From: an uncultured Methylibium sp.
GTDB lineage: Bacteria; Pseudomonadota; Gammaproteobacteria; Burkholderiales; Burkholderiaceae_C
DNA length: 64,000 bases
NCBI RefSeq assembly: GCF_902826655.1
Contig: NZ_CADEFR010000004.1
Span: forward strand, 99,291-163,290
Direction: 5' to 3'
Part shown: positions 26,748-35,625 of the stretch, piece by piece
How positions within the stretch are numbered: the stretch's first letter is position 1
Layout: every line of letters starts with the position of its first letter
Made by a program: the position numbers and the translations under genes
The notes under the pieces: model-generated
What the model was told of the DNA's origin: nothing
What the model saw: only the letters and a program-made list of their open reading frames with translations
The model's database searches: none

Positions 26748-27158
26748 ATGGACCAAACCCCGATTCGCGTTCTTCTCGCCAAAGTCGGCCTCGACGGCCA
26801 TGACCGAGGCGTCAAGGTCGTCGCTCGCGCGCTGCGCGACGCCGGCATGGACGTCATCTACTCCGGCCTTCATCGCACGCCCGAAGAGGTGGTCAACACC
26901 GCCATCCAGGAGGACGTGGACGTGCTGGGTGTGAGCCTCCTGTCCGGCGTGCAGCTCACGGTTTTCCCCAAGATCTTCAAGCTCCTGGACGAGAGAGGCG
27001 CTGGCGACTTGATCGTGATCGCCGGTGGCGTGATGCCGGACGAGGACGCCGCAGCCATCCGCAAACTGGGCGTGCGCGAGGTGCTCCTGCAGGACACGCC
27101 CCCGCAGGCCATCATCGACTCGATCCGCTCCTTGGTCGCCGCGCGCGGCGCCCGCTGA
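26748..27158 (+). CDS. hcmB: 2-Hydroxyisobutyryl-CoA mutase small, B12-binding subunit HcmB
   Basis: This 136-residue protein is a stand-alone cobalamin-binding domain. The D-x-H-x-x-G motif is D16-x-H18-x-x-G21, with H18 as lower axial ligand; SLLSG and GGVMPDED complete the B12 pocket. The start gives the exact length I recall for HcmB of Aquincola tertiaricarbonis. The split small/large subunit arrangement is that of the isobutyryl-CoA mutase group. It opens a ten-gene operon whose next members are the ligase, chaperone and large subunit of the same enzyme. Confidence 0.92.
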   Translation: MDQTPIRVLLAKVGLDGHDRGVKVVARALRDAGMDVIYSGLHRTPEEVVNTAIQEDVDVLGVSLLSGVQLTVFPKIFKLLDERGAGDLIVIAGGVMPDEDAAAIRKLGVREVLLQDTPPQAIIDSIRSLVAARGAR

Positions 27159-27173
27159 CCTTGGAGGCGCACC

Positions 27174-28607
27174 ATGGAAGAGTGGAACTTTCCGGTCGAG
27201 TATGACGAGAACTACTTGCCGCCGGCCGACAGCCGGTACTGGTTTCCGCGACGCGAAACGATGCCGGCGGCGGAGCGTGACAAGGCCATCCTCGGTCGCC
27301 TCCAGCAGGTGTGCCAGTACGCATGGGACACCTCGCCGTTCTACCGGCGCAAGTGGGAGGAAGCCAACTTCCACCCCAGCCAACTGAAGTCGTTGGAGGA
27401 CTTCGAGACGCGCGTGCCGGTGATCAAGAAGACGGATCTTCGCGAATCGCAGGCCGCCCACCCGCCGTTTGGCGACTACGTGTGCGTGCCCGATTCCGAA
27501 ATCTTCCACGTCCACGGAACCAGCGGCACCACCGGGCGCCCGACCGCTTTCGGCATCGGTCGGGCCGACTGGCGCGCCATCGCCAACGCGCACGCCCGGA
27601 TCATGTGGGGCATGGGCATCCGCACGGGCGACCTGGTCTGCGTCGCAGCCGTTTTCAGCCTCTATATGGGTAGCTGGGGTGCACTGGCCGGCGCGGAGCG
27701 GTTGCGCGCCAAGGCCTTTCCCTTCGGCGCCGGCGCGCCAGGCATGAGTGCCCGCCTGGTGCAATGGCTCGACACCATGAAGCCGGCGGCCTTCTACGGC
27801 ACGCCAAGCTACGCGATCCATCTCGCTGAGGTAGCGCGCGAGGAGAAGCTGAATCCGCGCGACTTCGGACTGAAGTGCCTGTTCTTCAGCGGCGAGCCGG
27901 GCGCTTCGGTGCCTGGCGTCAAGGACCGTATCGAGGAGGCTTATGGCGCCAAGGTCTACGACTGCGGTTCGATGGCCGAGATGTCCCCTTTCATGAACGT
28001 CGCCGGCACCGAACAGAGCAACGACGGCATGCTGTGCTGGCAGGACATCATCTACACCGAGGTCTGTGACCCGGCCAATATGCGGCGCGTGCCCTACGGC
28101 CAGCGCGGCACGCCAGTGTACACCCACCTGGAGCGCACCAGCCAGCCGATGATCCGGCTGCTCTCGGGCGACCTCACGCTATGGACGAACGACGAGAATC
28201 CCTGCGGCCGCACCTATCCCCGGCTGCCGCAAGGAATCTTTGGCCGCATCGACGACATGTTCACCATACGCGGCGAGAACATCTACCCGAGCGAGATCGA
28301 CGCAGCACTCAACCAGATGTCGGGCTACGGCGGTGAGCACCGGATCGTCATCACGCGCGAGTCGGCGATGGACGAGCTCTTGCTGCGCGTCGAACCCAGC
28401 GAGAGCGTTCACGCGGCGGGGGCTGCTGCGCTGGAGACGTTCCGCGCAGAAGCATCGCACCGTGTTCAGACCGTGCTCGGCGTTCGTGCCAAGGTGGAAC
28501 TGGTCGCGCCGAACTCGATCGCACGCACCGACTTCAAGGCGCGGCGCGTGATCGACGACCGCGAAGTGTTCCGGGCGCTGAACCAGCAATTGCAATCGAG
28601 CGCCTGA
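27174..28607 (+). CDS. hcl: 2-Hydroxyisobutyrate-CoA ligase (phenylacetate-CoA ligase-like)
   Basis: This 477-residue AMP-forming ligase belongs to the phenylacetate-CoA ligase branch. The ATP-binding loop HGTSGTTGRPT lies near residues 114-124, and DCGSMAEMSPF near 263-273 gives the adenine-binding segment. GRIDDMFTIRGENIYPSEID near 358-377 is the hinge and C-terminal core. Its position between the two mutase subunit genes points to 2-hydroxyisobutyrate as substrate, as reported for the homologous locus in Aquincola. TTGGAGG precedes the ATG. Confidence 0.88.
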   Translation: MEEWNFPVEYDENYLPPADSRYWFPRRETMPAAERDKAILGRLQQVCQYAWDTSPFYRRKWEEANFHPSQLKSLEDFETRVPVIKKTDLRESQAAHPPFGDYVCVPDSEIFHVHGTSGTTGRPTAFGIGRADWRAIANAHARIMWGMGIRTGDLVCVAAVFSLYMGSWGALAGAERLRAKAFPFGAGAPGMSARLVQWLDTMKPAAFYGTPSYAIHLAEVAREEKLNPRDFGLKCLFFSGEPGASVPGVKDRIEEAYGAKVYDCGSMAEMSPFMNVAGTEQSNDGMLCWQDIIYTEVCDPANMRRVPYGQRGTPVYTHLERTSQPMIRLLSGDLTLWTNDENPCGRTYPRLPQGIFGRIDDMFTIRGENIYPSEIDAALNQMSGYGGEHRIVITRESAMDELLLRVEPSESVHAAGAAALETFRAEASHRVQTVLGVRAKVELVAPNSIARTDFKARRVIDDREVFRALNQQLQSSA

Positions 28608-28623
28608 GCAGGCAGGGACTGGA

Positions 28624-29607
28624 ATGACCTACGTTCCCTCATTCGCCCTGCTCGAGCAGCTCAGAGCCGGCAACACCTGGGCGCTTGGCCGCCTGATCTC
28701 GCGCGCCGAGGCCGGTGTGGCCGAGGCGCGGCCGGCATTGGCCGAGGTCTATCGGCACGCCGGCTCGGCGCATGTGATCGGTCTCACCGGGGTGCCGGGG
28801 AGTGGCAAGTCGACTCTCGTGGCGAAGCTCACGGCCGCCCTGCGCGAGCGTGGTGAGAAGGTCGGCATCGTCGCGATCGATCCGTCGAGCCCGTACTCGG
28901 GTGGCGCCATCCTGGGCGATCGCATCCGAATGACCGAACTCGCCAACGATCTCGGCGTATTCATCCGCAGTATGGCCACCCGCGGCGCGACGGGGGGCAT
29001 GGCACGCGCTGCCCTCGACGCCGTGGACCTGCTGGATGTCGCCGGCTACCGCACCATCATCCTGGAAACCGTCGGAGTCGGTCAGGACGAAGTGGAGGTG
29101 GCGCATGCGTCGGACACGACGGTCGTCGTATCGGCGCCGGGCCTTGGCGACGAGATCCAGGCCATCAAAGCCGGCGTGCTGGAGATCGCCGACATCCACG
29201 TTGTCAGCAAGTGCGACCGCGACGACGCGAATCGCACGCTCACCGATCTCAAGCAGATGCTGACGCTCGGCACCATGGTCGGGCCCAAGCGCGCATGGGC
29301 GATCCCGGTCGTGGGTGTCAGTTCGTACACAGGCGAAGGCGTCGACGACCTGCTCGGTCGCATCGCCGCCCACCGACAGGCGACGTCCGACACCGAACTC
29401 GGCCGCGAACGGCGCCGTCGCGTAGCCGAATTCCGCCTTCAGAAGACCGCCGAGACGCTGCTCCTGGAGCGTTTCGCCACCGGAGCGCAGCCCTTCTCGC
29501 GTGCGCTCGCAGACAGCCTCAGCAACCGTGCATCGGATCCCTACACCGCAGCACGCGAACTCATCGCCCGAACGATCCGCAAGGAGTACTCGAATGACCT
29601 GGCTTGA
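28624..29607 (+). CDS. meaB: MeaB-family G-protein chaperone of the mutase
   Basis: This 327-residue GTPase has the G1 loop GVPGSGKST at residues 56-64, DPSSPYSGGAILGDRIRM, ETVGVGQDEVEV and SKCDRDDANR (a divergent NKxD). MeaB/ArgK proteins gate delivery of adenosylcobalamin to acyl-CoA mutases and eject damaged cofactor. Its final codons overlap hcmA by 14 bases, so it is co-translated with the large subunit. Distinguishing it from a generic ArgK rests on this context. Confidence 0.93.
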   Translation: MTYVPSFALLEQLRAGNTWALGRLISRAEAGVAEARPALAEVYRHAGSAHVIGLTGVPGSGKSTLVAKLTAALRERGEKVGIVAIDPSSPYSGGAILGDRIRMTELANDLGVFIRSMATRGATGGMARAALDAVDLLDVAGYRTIILETVGVGQDEVEVAHASDTTVVVSAPGLGDEIQAIKAGVLEIADIHVVSKCDRDDANRTLTDLKQMLTLGTMVGPKRAWAIPVVGVSSYTGEGVDDLLGRIAAHRQATSDTELGRERRRRVAEFRLQKTAETLLLERFATGAQPFSRALADSLSNRASDPYTAARELIARTIRKEYSNDLA

Positions 29608-31282
29608 GCCGCAGAAAATGTCCCAACTTCAATCGGAGCGCAAGGACTGGGAAGCGAACGAAGTCGGCGCCTTCTTGAAGAAGGCGCCCGAGCGCAAGGA
29701 GCAGTTCCACACGATCGGGGACTTCCCGGTCAAGCGCACCTACACCGCTGCCGACATCGCCGACACGCCGCTGGAGGATATCGGCCTTCCGGGGCGCTAC
29801 CCGTTCACGCGCGGTCCCTACCCGACGATGTACCGCAGCCGCAACTGGACCATGCGCCAGATCGCTGGCTTCGGCACCGGCGAGGACACCAACAAGCGCT
29901 TCAAGTACCTCATCGAGCAGGGCCAGACCGGCATTTCGACGGACTTCGACATGCCCACGCTGATGGGCTACGACTCCGACCACCCGATGAGTGACGGCGA
30001 GGTCGGCCGCGAGGGCGTCGCGATCGACACGCTGGCTGACATGGAGGCCTTGCTCGCCGACATCGATCTCGAGAGGATCTCGGTGTCTCTGACGATCAAC
30101 CCGACGGCCTGGATCCTGCTCGCGATGTACGTTGCGCTCGGCGAGAAGCGCGGCTACGACCTGAACAGACTCTCGGGCACGGTGCAGGCCGACATTCTCA
30201 AGGAGTACATGGCGCAGAAGGAGTACATCTACCCGATCGCGCCTTCGGTGCGCATCGTGCGCGACATCATCACTTACGGCGCCAAGAACCTGAAGCGTTA
30301 CAACCCGATCAACATCTCGGGCTACCACGTCAGCGAGGCCGGCTCCTCGCCGCTTCAGGAGGCGGCGTTCACACTGGCCAACCTGATCACTTACGTGAAC
30401 GAGGTGACGAAGACCGGCATGCACGTCGATGAGTTCGCGCCGCGCCTGGCCTTCTTCTTCGTGTCGCAAGGCGACTTCTTCGAGGAGGTCGCGAAGTTCC
30501 GCGCCCTGCGCCGCTGCTACGCAAAGATCATGAAGGAGCGCTTCGGCGCGAAAAATCCGGAATCGATGCGGCTGCGCTTCCACTGCCAGACCGCGGCAGC
30601 GACGCTGACCAAGCCGCAGTACATGGTCAACGTCGTGCGCACGTCGCTGCAGGCGCTGTCGGCGGTGCTCGGCGGCGCCCAGTCACTGCACACCAACGGC
30701 TACGACGAAGCCTTCGCGATACCGACCGAGGACGCGATGAAGATGGCGCTGCGCACGCAGCAGATCATCGCCGAAGAGAGCGGCGTCGCCGACGTGATCG
30801 ACCCGCTGGGCGGCAGCTACTACGTCGAGGCGCTGACCACTGAGTACGAGAAGAAGATCTTCGAGATCCTCGACGAGGTGGAAAAGCGCGGCGGCGCCAT
30901 CAAGCTGATCGAACAGGGCTGGTTCCAGAAGCAGATTGCCGACTTCGCCTACGAGACGGCACTGCGCAAGCAGTCGGGTCAGAAACCGGTGATCGGGGTG
31001 AACCGGTTCGTCGAGGAGGAGAAGGACGTCAAGATCGAGATCCACCCGTACGACAACACGACCGCCGAGCGCCAGATTTCCCGCACGCGCCGCGTTCGCG
31101 CCGAGCGCGACGAGGCCAAGGTGCAAGCGATGCTCGACCAACTGGTGGCTGTCGCGAAGGACGAGTCCCAGAACCTGATGCCGCTGACCATCGAACTGGT
31201 GAAGGCCGGCGCCACGATGGGGGACATCGTCGAGAAGCTGAAGGGGATCTGGGGTACCTACCGTGAGACGCCGGTCTTCTGA
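29594..31282 (+). CDS. hcmA: 2-Hydroxyisobutyryl-CoA mutase large subunit HcmA
   Basis: This 562-residue protein is the substrate-binding TIM-barrel subunit of an acyl-CoA mutase ([39 protein letters not shown]). Residue 90 is isoleucine and residue 117 is aspartate, the pair that defines 2-hydroxyisobutyryl-CoA mutase; methylmalonyl-CoA and isobutyryl-CoA mutases carry other residues there. It converts 2-hydroxyisobutyryl-CoA to 3-hydroxybutyryl-CoA using the adenosylcobalamin held by HcmB. The start MTWLEP lies inside meaB. Sequence and length look nearly identical to what I recall of the Aquincola enzyme. Confidence 0.95.
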   Translation: MTWLEPQKMSQLQSERKDWEANEVGAFLKKAPERKEQFHTIGDFPVKRTYTAADIADTPLEDIGLPGRYPFTRGPYPTMYRSRNWTMRQIAGFGTGEDTNKRFKYLIEQGQTGISTDFDMPTLMGYDSDHPMSDGEVGREGVAIDTLADMEALLADIDLERISVSLTINPTAWILLAMYVALGEKRGYDLNRLSGTVQADILKEYMAQKEYIYPIAPSVRIVRDIITYGAKNLKRYNPINISGYHVSEAGSSPLQEAAFTLANLITYVNEVTKTGMHVDEFAPRLAFFFVSQGDFFEEVAKFRALRRCYAKIMKERFGAKNPESMRLRFHCQTAAATLTKPQYMVNVVRTSLQALSAVLGGAQSLHTNGYDEAFAIPTEDAMKMALRTQQIIAEESGVADVIDPLGGSYYVEALTTEYEKKIFEILDEVEKRGGAIKLIEQGWFQKQIADFAYETALRKQSGQKPVIGVNRFVEEEKDVKIEIHPYDNTTAERQISRTRRVRAERDEAKVQAMLDQLVAVAKDESQNLMPLTIELVKAGATMGDIVEKLKGIWGTYRETPVF

Positions 31283-31295
31283 GCGTCGACGGGCC

Positions 31296-31565
31296 ATGTC
31301 GGGATCCAGCATGCTGTCACGTGCCGAGGTGCGCCAACTGAAGTCGGCGGTGCGCCGCGAGTCGAACCCGGCTGCGGCCGAGCGGCTGCTGGCCGACAGT
31401 GTGCGAAAGGGACACGACAAGCTGGCGCTGCACCGATACCTTGCACTGCACGGAATCGACGCGGCGCGGTGTGCCCCCTACGAGGAATACTGCTGTCTGG
31501 TGGCCGGCCGTCTGCCGGGCGAGTCACTGCGCCGCGTCCTCCGTCACGCAGGATGGATCGGCTGA
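31296..31565 (+). CDS. Small 89-residue protein after hcmA, unrecognised
   Basis: It starts 13 bases after hcmA and ends 30 bases before the adenosyltransferase gene, inside the operon. The sequence is basic and helical (AEVRQLKSAVRRESNPAAAE, then DKLALHRYLALHGIDAARC and YEEYCCLVAGRLPG). No family is recognised. The start is uncertain: another ATG lies at 31311. Being flanked by mutase and cofactor genes, it could be a cofactor-handling or regulatory peptide, or not expressed. Confidence 0.55.
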   Translation: MSGSSMLSRAEVRQLKSAVRRESNPAAAERLLADSVRKGHDKLALHRYLALHGIDAARCAPYEEYCCLVAGRLPGESLRRVLRHAGWIG

Positions 31566-31595
31566 GGTGCTGAGCAAGGCGCAAGGAGTGGTGGC

Positions 31596-32177
31596 ATGAA
31601 CAGCGATGGCATATCGCGGGACCTTCACCGTGGTGACGACGGTACGACGTCGTTGTCCGGCGGTGCACGGGTCGAGAAGAACAGCCCGTACATGCAGGCG
31701 ATCGGTGTCGTCGATGAGTTGAATAGCCTCATCGGCATGGCGATCGCATCGGAGTGCGGCTCCGACCTGCGCGTGGTGCTGTCGGAAACGCAGGACGAAC
31801 TGGTGGCGCTGTCCACCGAACTGTCGTCGCCGGGCAGCATCGTCTTGACGCTTGCGGCGCTGCAGCGTGTCGACAAGGAGCTGACTAGGTGGCTTGCGGA
31901 CTTGCCTCCGGCGGCCGGCATCGTCCTGCCGCGCGGAACGATGGCCGCGGCGCTGTGCTTCAAGGCACGAGCGACATGTCGCACGTTAGAACGCGAACTC
32001 GTCGGTCTCGAGGAGGCGGATCGCGAGTCTTGCGCGGATTCGTTGCGCCTGCCGTATGTCAACCGGCTGTCCGATCTTCTGCATGCGCTCGCCCGAACTG
32101 TGAATCGACGTGCCGACGCCGAGGCGATCGCCAGGGCCGCCGGCGTCCAGGTTGAATCGGAAAGTCGGAGCGACTGA
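31596..32177 (+). CDS. PduO-type ATP:cob(I)alamin adenosyltransferase, first copy
   Basis: This 193-residue protein shows the PduO pattern: GDDGTTSLSGGARVEK near the N-terminus, GVVDELNSLIGMA (about 37-49), CRTLERELV and YVNRLSDLLHALARTVNRR near the C-terminus. The usual TRTGD start is altered to LHRGDD. It provides adenosylcobalamin from ATP, as expected next to an AdoCbl-dependent mutase. AAGGAG precedes the ATG. A second, more canonical copy is at 35017, so the two may have different roles. Confidence 0.9.
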   Translation: MNSDGISRDLHRGDDGTTSLSGGARVEKNSPYMQAIGVVDELNSLIGMAIASECGSDLRVVLSETQDELVALSTELSSPGSIVLTLAALQRVDKELTRWLADLPPAAGIVLPRGTMAAALCFKARATCRTLERELVGLEEADRESCADSLRLPYVNRLSDLLHALARTVNRRADAEAIARAAGVQVESESRSD

Positions 32178-32202
32178 TACTTCGACATCGAAAGGAGCGG
32201 CG

Positions 32203-33963
32203 ATGAGCCCGGCCCCTATTGGTGTGAACAGCGCCGCTGCCGTGATCGCACGCATGCTCAAGGCGCTTGAGGTCGATCGCGTCTTCGGCCTGTGCGGCGG
32301 CCACATCATGCCGATCTGGATGCGGCTGGATGCGGAAGGCATCCGGATCATCGATGTCCGCGACGAGCGCGCAGCGGTCTACATGGCGCACGCCTATGGT
32401 CAACTCAGTGGCAAGCCCGGGGTGGCACTCGTAACGGCCGGGCCAGGCGTCACCAACGCCATGACAGGCATCGCCAACGCGCATGTCTCGCGTGCTCCCG
32501 TGATGATCCTTTCGGGCGTCCCCCCCAGGCCGCAACTCAACCGCGGCGCCCTGCAGGATCTCGACCACGTCGGTATGGTCAAGGGCATCACGCGCTTTGC
32601 CCTCACCGTGCACGAGGCAAAGCTGGTGCCACGTGCCATGAACCAGGCGTGGGCTATGGCCCTCGGTAACTCGGGCGACGAGCCCGGTCCCGTGTTCCTA
32701 GACTTTCCAACGGACACGCTCCGCGCCGACATTCCGCCCGCCGAGCAGGGGGACGAACCTGCGCACCGAATTACGCACAGCGAGATCCATGCCGATCCAA
32801 CTCTTGTGTCAGAGGCGGCGGACCTGATCTCGCACGCACGGCGGCCGCTTGTAGTCGGTGGACGAGGAGCGCGCGCGGCGAAACCCGAACTCGAGGAGTT
32901 CCTTGCGGCCAGCGGCGCGGTGTTTCTCGATACCGGGGAATGCAAGGGCGTCCTGGCCGACGACCACCCTGGACTGGTGAACGCCATGCGCGCCACGGCC
33001 ATGGGCGAAGCCGACCTCGTGATCACCCTCGGCCGCAAGCTCGACTTCCAGCTGGCCTACGGCTCTCCCGCCGTGTTCAGTGCGGCGCGCTGGTTGCGGA
33101 TCGCCGACAACGTCGCGGAACTACAGGACAACCGACGCGGAGCGGTGGAGCTCCTGGCTTCGCCACGCCTGGCGCTGCGCGCGCTGACTGCCGCCGGACG
33201 AGGACGCGCGTCATCGGTGGACCAAGCTTGGCGGGATCGCCTTTGCGCCGGGCATGCGGAACGATCGGCGCAGCTCGCTTCGGACATGGCCACGGCCGGC
33301 GATGGGTCGGACGGGCGAATGCACCCGAACCGCCTGCTCGCCGAAGTGCAGCGCGCGATCGGTGACGACGCCGTGGTGGTTGCCGACGGGGGTGACTTCC
33401 TGGCCTTCGCGCGCGTGGGCATTCGTTGCGGCACCTATCTCGACCCAGGGCCCTTGGGCTGCATCGGCGTGGGAACGTCCTTCGGCATCGGCGCCGCGCT
33501 GGCCTGCCCGCAACGCACGGTCGCCGTGCTGACCGGCGATGGCGCCTTCGGTTTAAACGCCATGGAGATCGATACCGCCGTGCGCCATGGCGTACCGGTG
33601 CTCGTGGTGGTGGCGAACAACGGCGCTTGGCAAATCGAGGTGCACGACCAGCGGACCACGCATGGCAAGGTGGTTGGCACGCGGCTGCAGCACGCCGACC
33701 ATGCCGCGATGGCACGCGCGTTCGGCGCGCATGGCGAGCGTGTGGAGAGTGCGGAGCAGCTACCGCTCGCGATCGAACGGGCGATGGCGGTGATCAGGTC
33801 GGGACAGCCCGCGTTACTGGACGTGCTGGTGAGCGGCGAGCCCGTGTCGTCGGATGCGAAGTCCGGGCTCGCATGGGTGCCGGACCTGCAGGCGTTGGCC
33901 GCCTGGGATGACGCCGAGCGTCGGTGGCGCGCAGGGACTGCGCGAATCGGCATCGTGAAATGA
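32203..33963 (+). CDS. ThDP enzyme, 2-hydroxyacyl-CoA lyase-like
   Basis: This 586-residue protein has the acetolactate synthase/oxalyl-CoA decarboxylase layout. The N-terminal domain carries the ThDP-activating glutamate E55 in DVRDERAAVYMA. The C-terminal cofactor motif runs from GDG (445-447) to NN (472-473), followed by GAWQIE. The family also contains 2-hydroxyacyl-CoA lyase, which splits 2-hydroxyacyl-CoA into a carbonyl compound and formyl-CoA. In a 2-hydroxyisobutyryl-CoA operon the products would be acetone and formyl-CoA. Acetolactate synthase is less likely because no small subunit follows; oxalyl-CoA decarboxylase remains possible. Confidence 0.75.
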   Translation: MSPAPIGVNSAAAVIARMLKALEVDRVFGLCGGHIMPIWMRLDAEGIRIIDVRDERAAVYMAHAYGQLSGKPGVALVTAGPGVTNAMTGIANAHVSRAPVMILSGVPPRPQLNRGALQDLDHVGMVKGITRFALTVHEAKLVPRAMNQAWAMALGNSGDEPGPVFLDFPTDTLRADIPPAEQGDEPAHRITHSEIHADPTLVSEAADLISHARRPLVVGGRGARAAKPELEEFLAASGAVFLDTGECKGVLADDHPGLVNAMRATAMGEADLVITLGRKLDFQLAYGSPAVFSAARWLRIADNVAELQDNRRGAVELLASPRLALRALTAAGRGRASSVDQAWRDRLCAGHAERSAQLASDMATAGDGSDGRMHPNRLLAEVQRAIGDDAVVVADGGDFLAFARVGIRCGTYLDPGPLGCIGVGTSFGIGAALACPQRTVAVLTGDGAFGLNAMEIDTAVRHGVPVLVVVANNGAWQIEVHDQRTTHGKVVGTRLQHADHAAMARAFGAHGERVESAEQLPLAIERAMAVIRSGQPALLDVLVSGEPVSSDAKSGLAWVPDLQALAAWDDAERRWRAGTARIGIVK

Positions 33964-34982
33964 CTCTTGGGCTCAACCTGATTTCGTACCAGGGTACGCT
34001 CCCCGCGCTCGCCTCTCAGCCCGCGGCGGCGCTGCCTGGTCACGCCGTCGTAGGCCGCGTCTCCCTGGGTCGCGGCGCATGGCTGGGCGCTGGCGCGGTC
34101 ATCCGTGCCGATGGACACTACGTGCGGATCGGTGACGACCTGCACATGGGCCGAGGCGCGACGATCCACATCGCTCACGAGGTCTATCCAACCTTGATTG
34201 GCGCTCGGGTGTGCATCGGCGCCGATGCGGTCGTGCATGCCTGCACCGTGGGTGACGATGTGGTCGTCGAGCGGGGATCCGTGATCCTTGACGGTGCGAA
34301 GGTCGGTGACGGCGCCGTCGTCGAGGCCGGGAGCATCGTCTATCCGCGAAGTACGCTGGAGCCTGGCATGTTGTACGCGGGTCGGCCGGCCAAGCCGGTG
34401 CGGCGGCTGAGCCTGCATGAAGGGCAGAGCCGAAGCGAACTGGAGCGAGCGCGCAATGAGGCAGGCGACGTTCGCTGGACGTGCCAACCGATTCCGACCG
34501 GAGCTGCGCCAGATTCGTTCGTCGCCGGTACGTGCGATCTCTCGGGCCGCGTGCACTTGGCCGAGGGCGCCAGCGTGTGGTTCGGCTGCAGGCTGGATGG
34601 TCGCGAGGGGCCGATTTCGATCGGCAGACTCTGCAACGTGCAGGACAACTCGGTGCTTCGGGCTGGATCCCTGGGGATGTCGTTGGGCGATCAAACCACG
34701 ATCGGACACAACGTCCAGTTGGTGGACTGCAACGTCGGTGCGCGCTGCCTCGTCGGCATCGGCAGTCGCATCGCGCCCGGCACGCGCATCGACGACGACA
34801 CCTTCGTCGCTGGCGGCAGCGTCACCGAGCCCGGCCAGCACCTGACGGGCGGACGGGTCTGGGGTGGCGATCCTGCGCGGCCGATCGGCGAGATGAACGA
34901 GGCCAAGCGGGCGGCGATCTCGAACATCGCGATCGTTTATGCAGGCTATGCACGAGCGTTGCGTGCCGGCGTACCCGGCTGA
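33960..34982 (+). CDS. Tandem gamma-carbonic anhydrase-like (left-handed beta-helix) protein
   Basis: The 340-residue protein contains two consecutive hexapeptide-repeat domains (about 20-150 and 180-330), a fusion of two gamma-carbonic anhydrase/PaaY-type units. Compared with the metal ligands of the archaeal enzyme, domain 1 keeps two histidines (H70 and H93) and has A88 in place of the third. Domain 2 has R234 and V255 at those two places but keeps the third (H250). The ligand sets are complementary. The ATG overlaps the lyase stop (ATGA). Relatives such as PaaY act as acyl-CoA thioesterases, so a CoA-related role is plausible. Confidence 0.8.
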   Translation: MTLGLNLISYQGTLPALASQPAAALPGHAVVGRVSLGRGAWLGAGAVIRADGHYVRIGDDLHMGRGATIHIAHEVYPTLIGARVCIGADAVVHACTVGDDVVVERGSVILDGAKVGDGAVVEAGSIVYPRSTLEPGMLYAGRPAKPVRRLSLHEGQSRSELERARNEAGDVRWTCQPIPTGAAPDSFVAGTCDLSGRVHLAEGASVWFGCRLDGREGPISIGRLCNVQDNSVLRAGSLGMSLGDQTTIGHNVQLVDCNVGARCLVGIGSRIAPGTRIDDDTFVAGGSVTEPGQHLTGGRVWGGDPARPIGEMNEAKRAAISNIAIVYAGYARALRAGVPG

Positions 34983-35016
34983 CCGCAGGTACGGACCGGG
35001 ACGGAAGCGAGAAAGC

Positions 35017-35574
35017 ATGGGAAAGCGACTCACGAGCATCGTCACCCGCACGGGCGACAACGGCACCACGGGACTGGGCGACGGCAGCCGACTGAGCAAG
35101 ACGGCGCCTCGCGTCATGGCCATGGGCGACGTCGACGAACTCAACTCCGCCGTGGGAATGCTGCTGGCCCTCGGCGTGAACGTCGACGAGGACCTGCAGA
35201 CGCCGACCTTGCTGCGCACCGTCCAGCAGGACCTGTTCGACCTGGGCGGTGAACTCAGCATCCCTGGCTACACGCTGCTGAAGGCGGAGCGGGTCGTGGC
35301 CTTGGACGAGTGGCTGCGTCAGGCCAATGCGAGGCTGCCGCGCCTGGAGGAGTTCATCCTGCCCGGTGGTTCCCTGGCCGCTGCGCAGGCGCATATGGCG
35401 CGCACGGTATGTCGTCGCGCCGAGCGCTCCGTCGTCGCGCTGGCCGAACAGCATCCCGTCAATGCAACTGTCCTTCAGTTCCTCAACCGCTTCTCCGATC
35501 TGCTGTTCGTGCTGGCGCGCCTGGTGAACCGGGTAGCGGGCGGCGTCGACGAGCAGTGGAACCGAAGCCGCTGA
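35017..35574 (+). CDS. PduO-type ATP:cob(I)alamin adenosyltransferase, second copy
   Basis: This 185-residue protein is a canonical PduO/CobAT enzyme: VTRTGDNGTTGLGDGSRLSK at the N-terminus, MGDVDELNSAVGML, TVCRRAERSVVAL and FLNRFSDLLFVLARLVNR. It is closer to the standard betaproteobacterial housekeeping form than the copy at 31596. The start at ATG 35017 aligns with the family and has GAAGCGAGAAAG just upstream. It lies 34 bases after the beta-helix protein gene. Confidence 0.93.
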   Translation: MGKRLTSIVTRTGDNGTTGLGDGSRLSKTAPRVMAMGDVDELNSAVGMLLALGVNVDEDLQTPTLLRTVQQDLFDLGGELSIPGYTLLKAERVVALDEWLRQANARLPRLEEFILPGGSLAAAQAHMARTVCRRAERSVVALAEQHPVNATVLQFLNRFSDLLFVLARLVNRVAGGVDEQWNRSR

Positions 35575-35625
35575 GTGTGGCCGCGCACCCCGAACTTTCT
35601 CCTCTATCCATCCAGGCTCCTTCGC

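Noticed and set aside
29594-31282. HcmA as methylmalonyl-CoA or isobutyryl-CoA mutase
   Set aside because: Ile90/Asp117, the exact length and the ligase between the subunit genes fit 2-hydroxyisobutyryl-CoA mutase instead.
32203-33963. Acetolactate synthase large subunit
   Set aside because: No small regulatory subunit or branched-chain amino acid genes are near, and the operon handles 2-hydroxyacyl-CoA; kept only as a less likely alternative.
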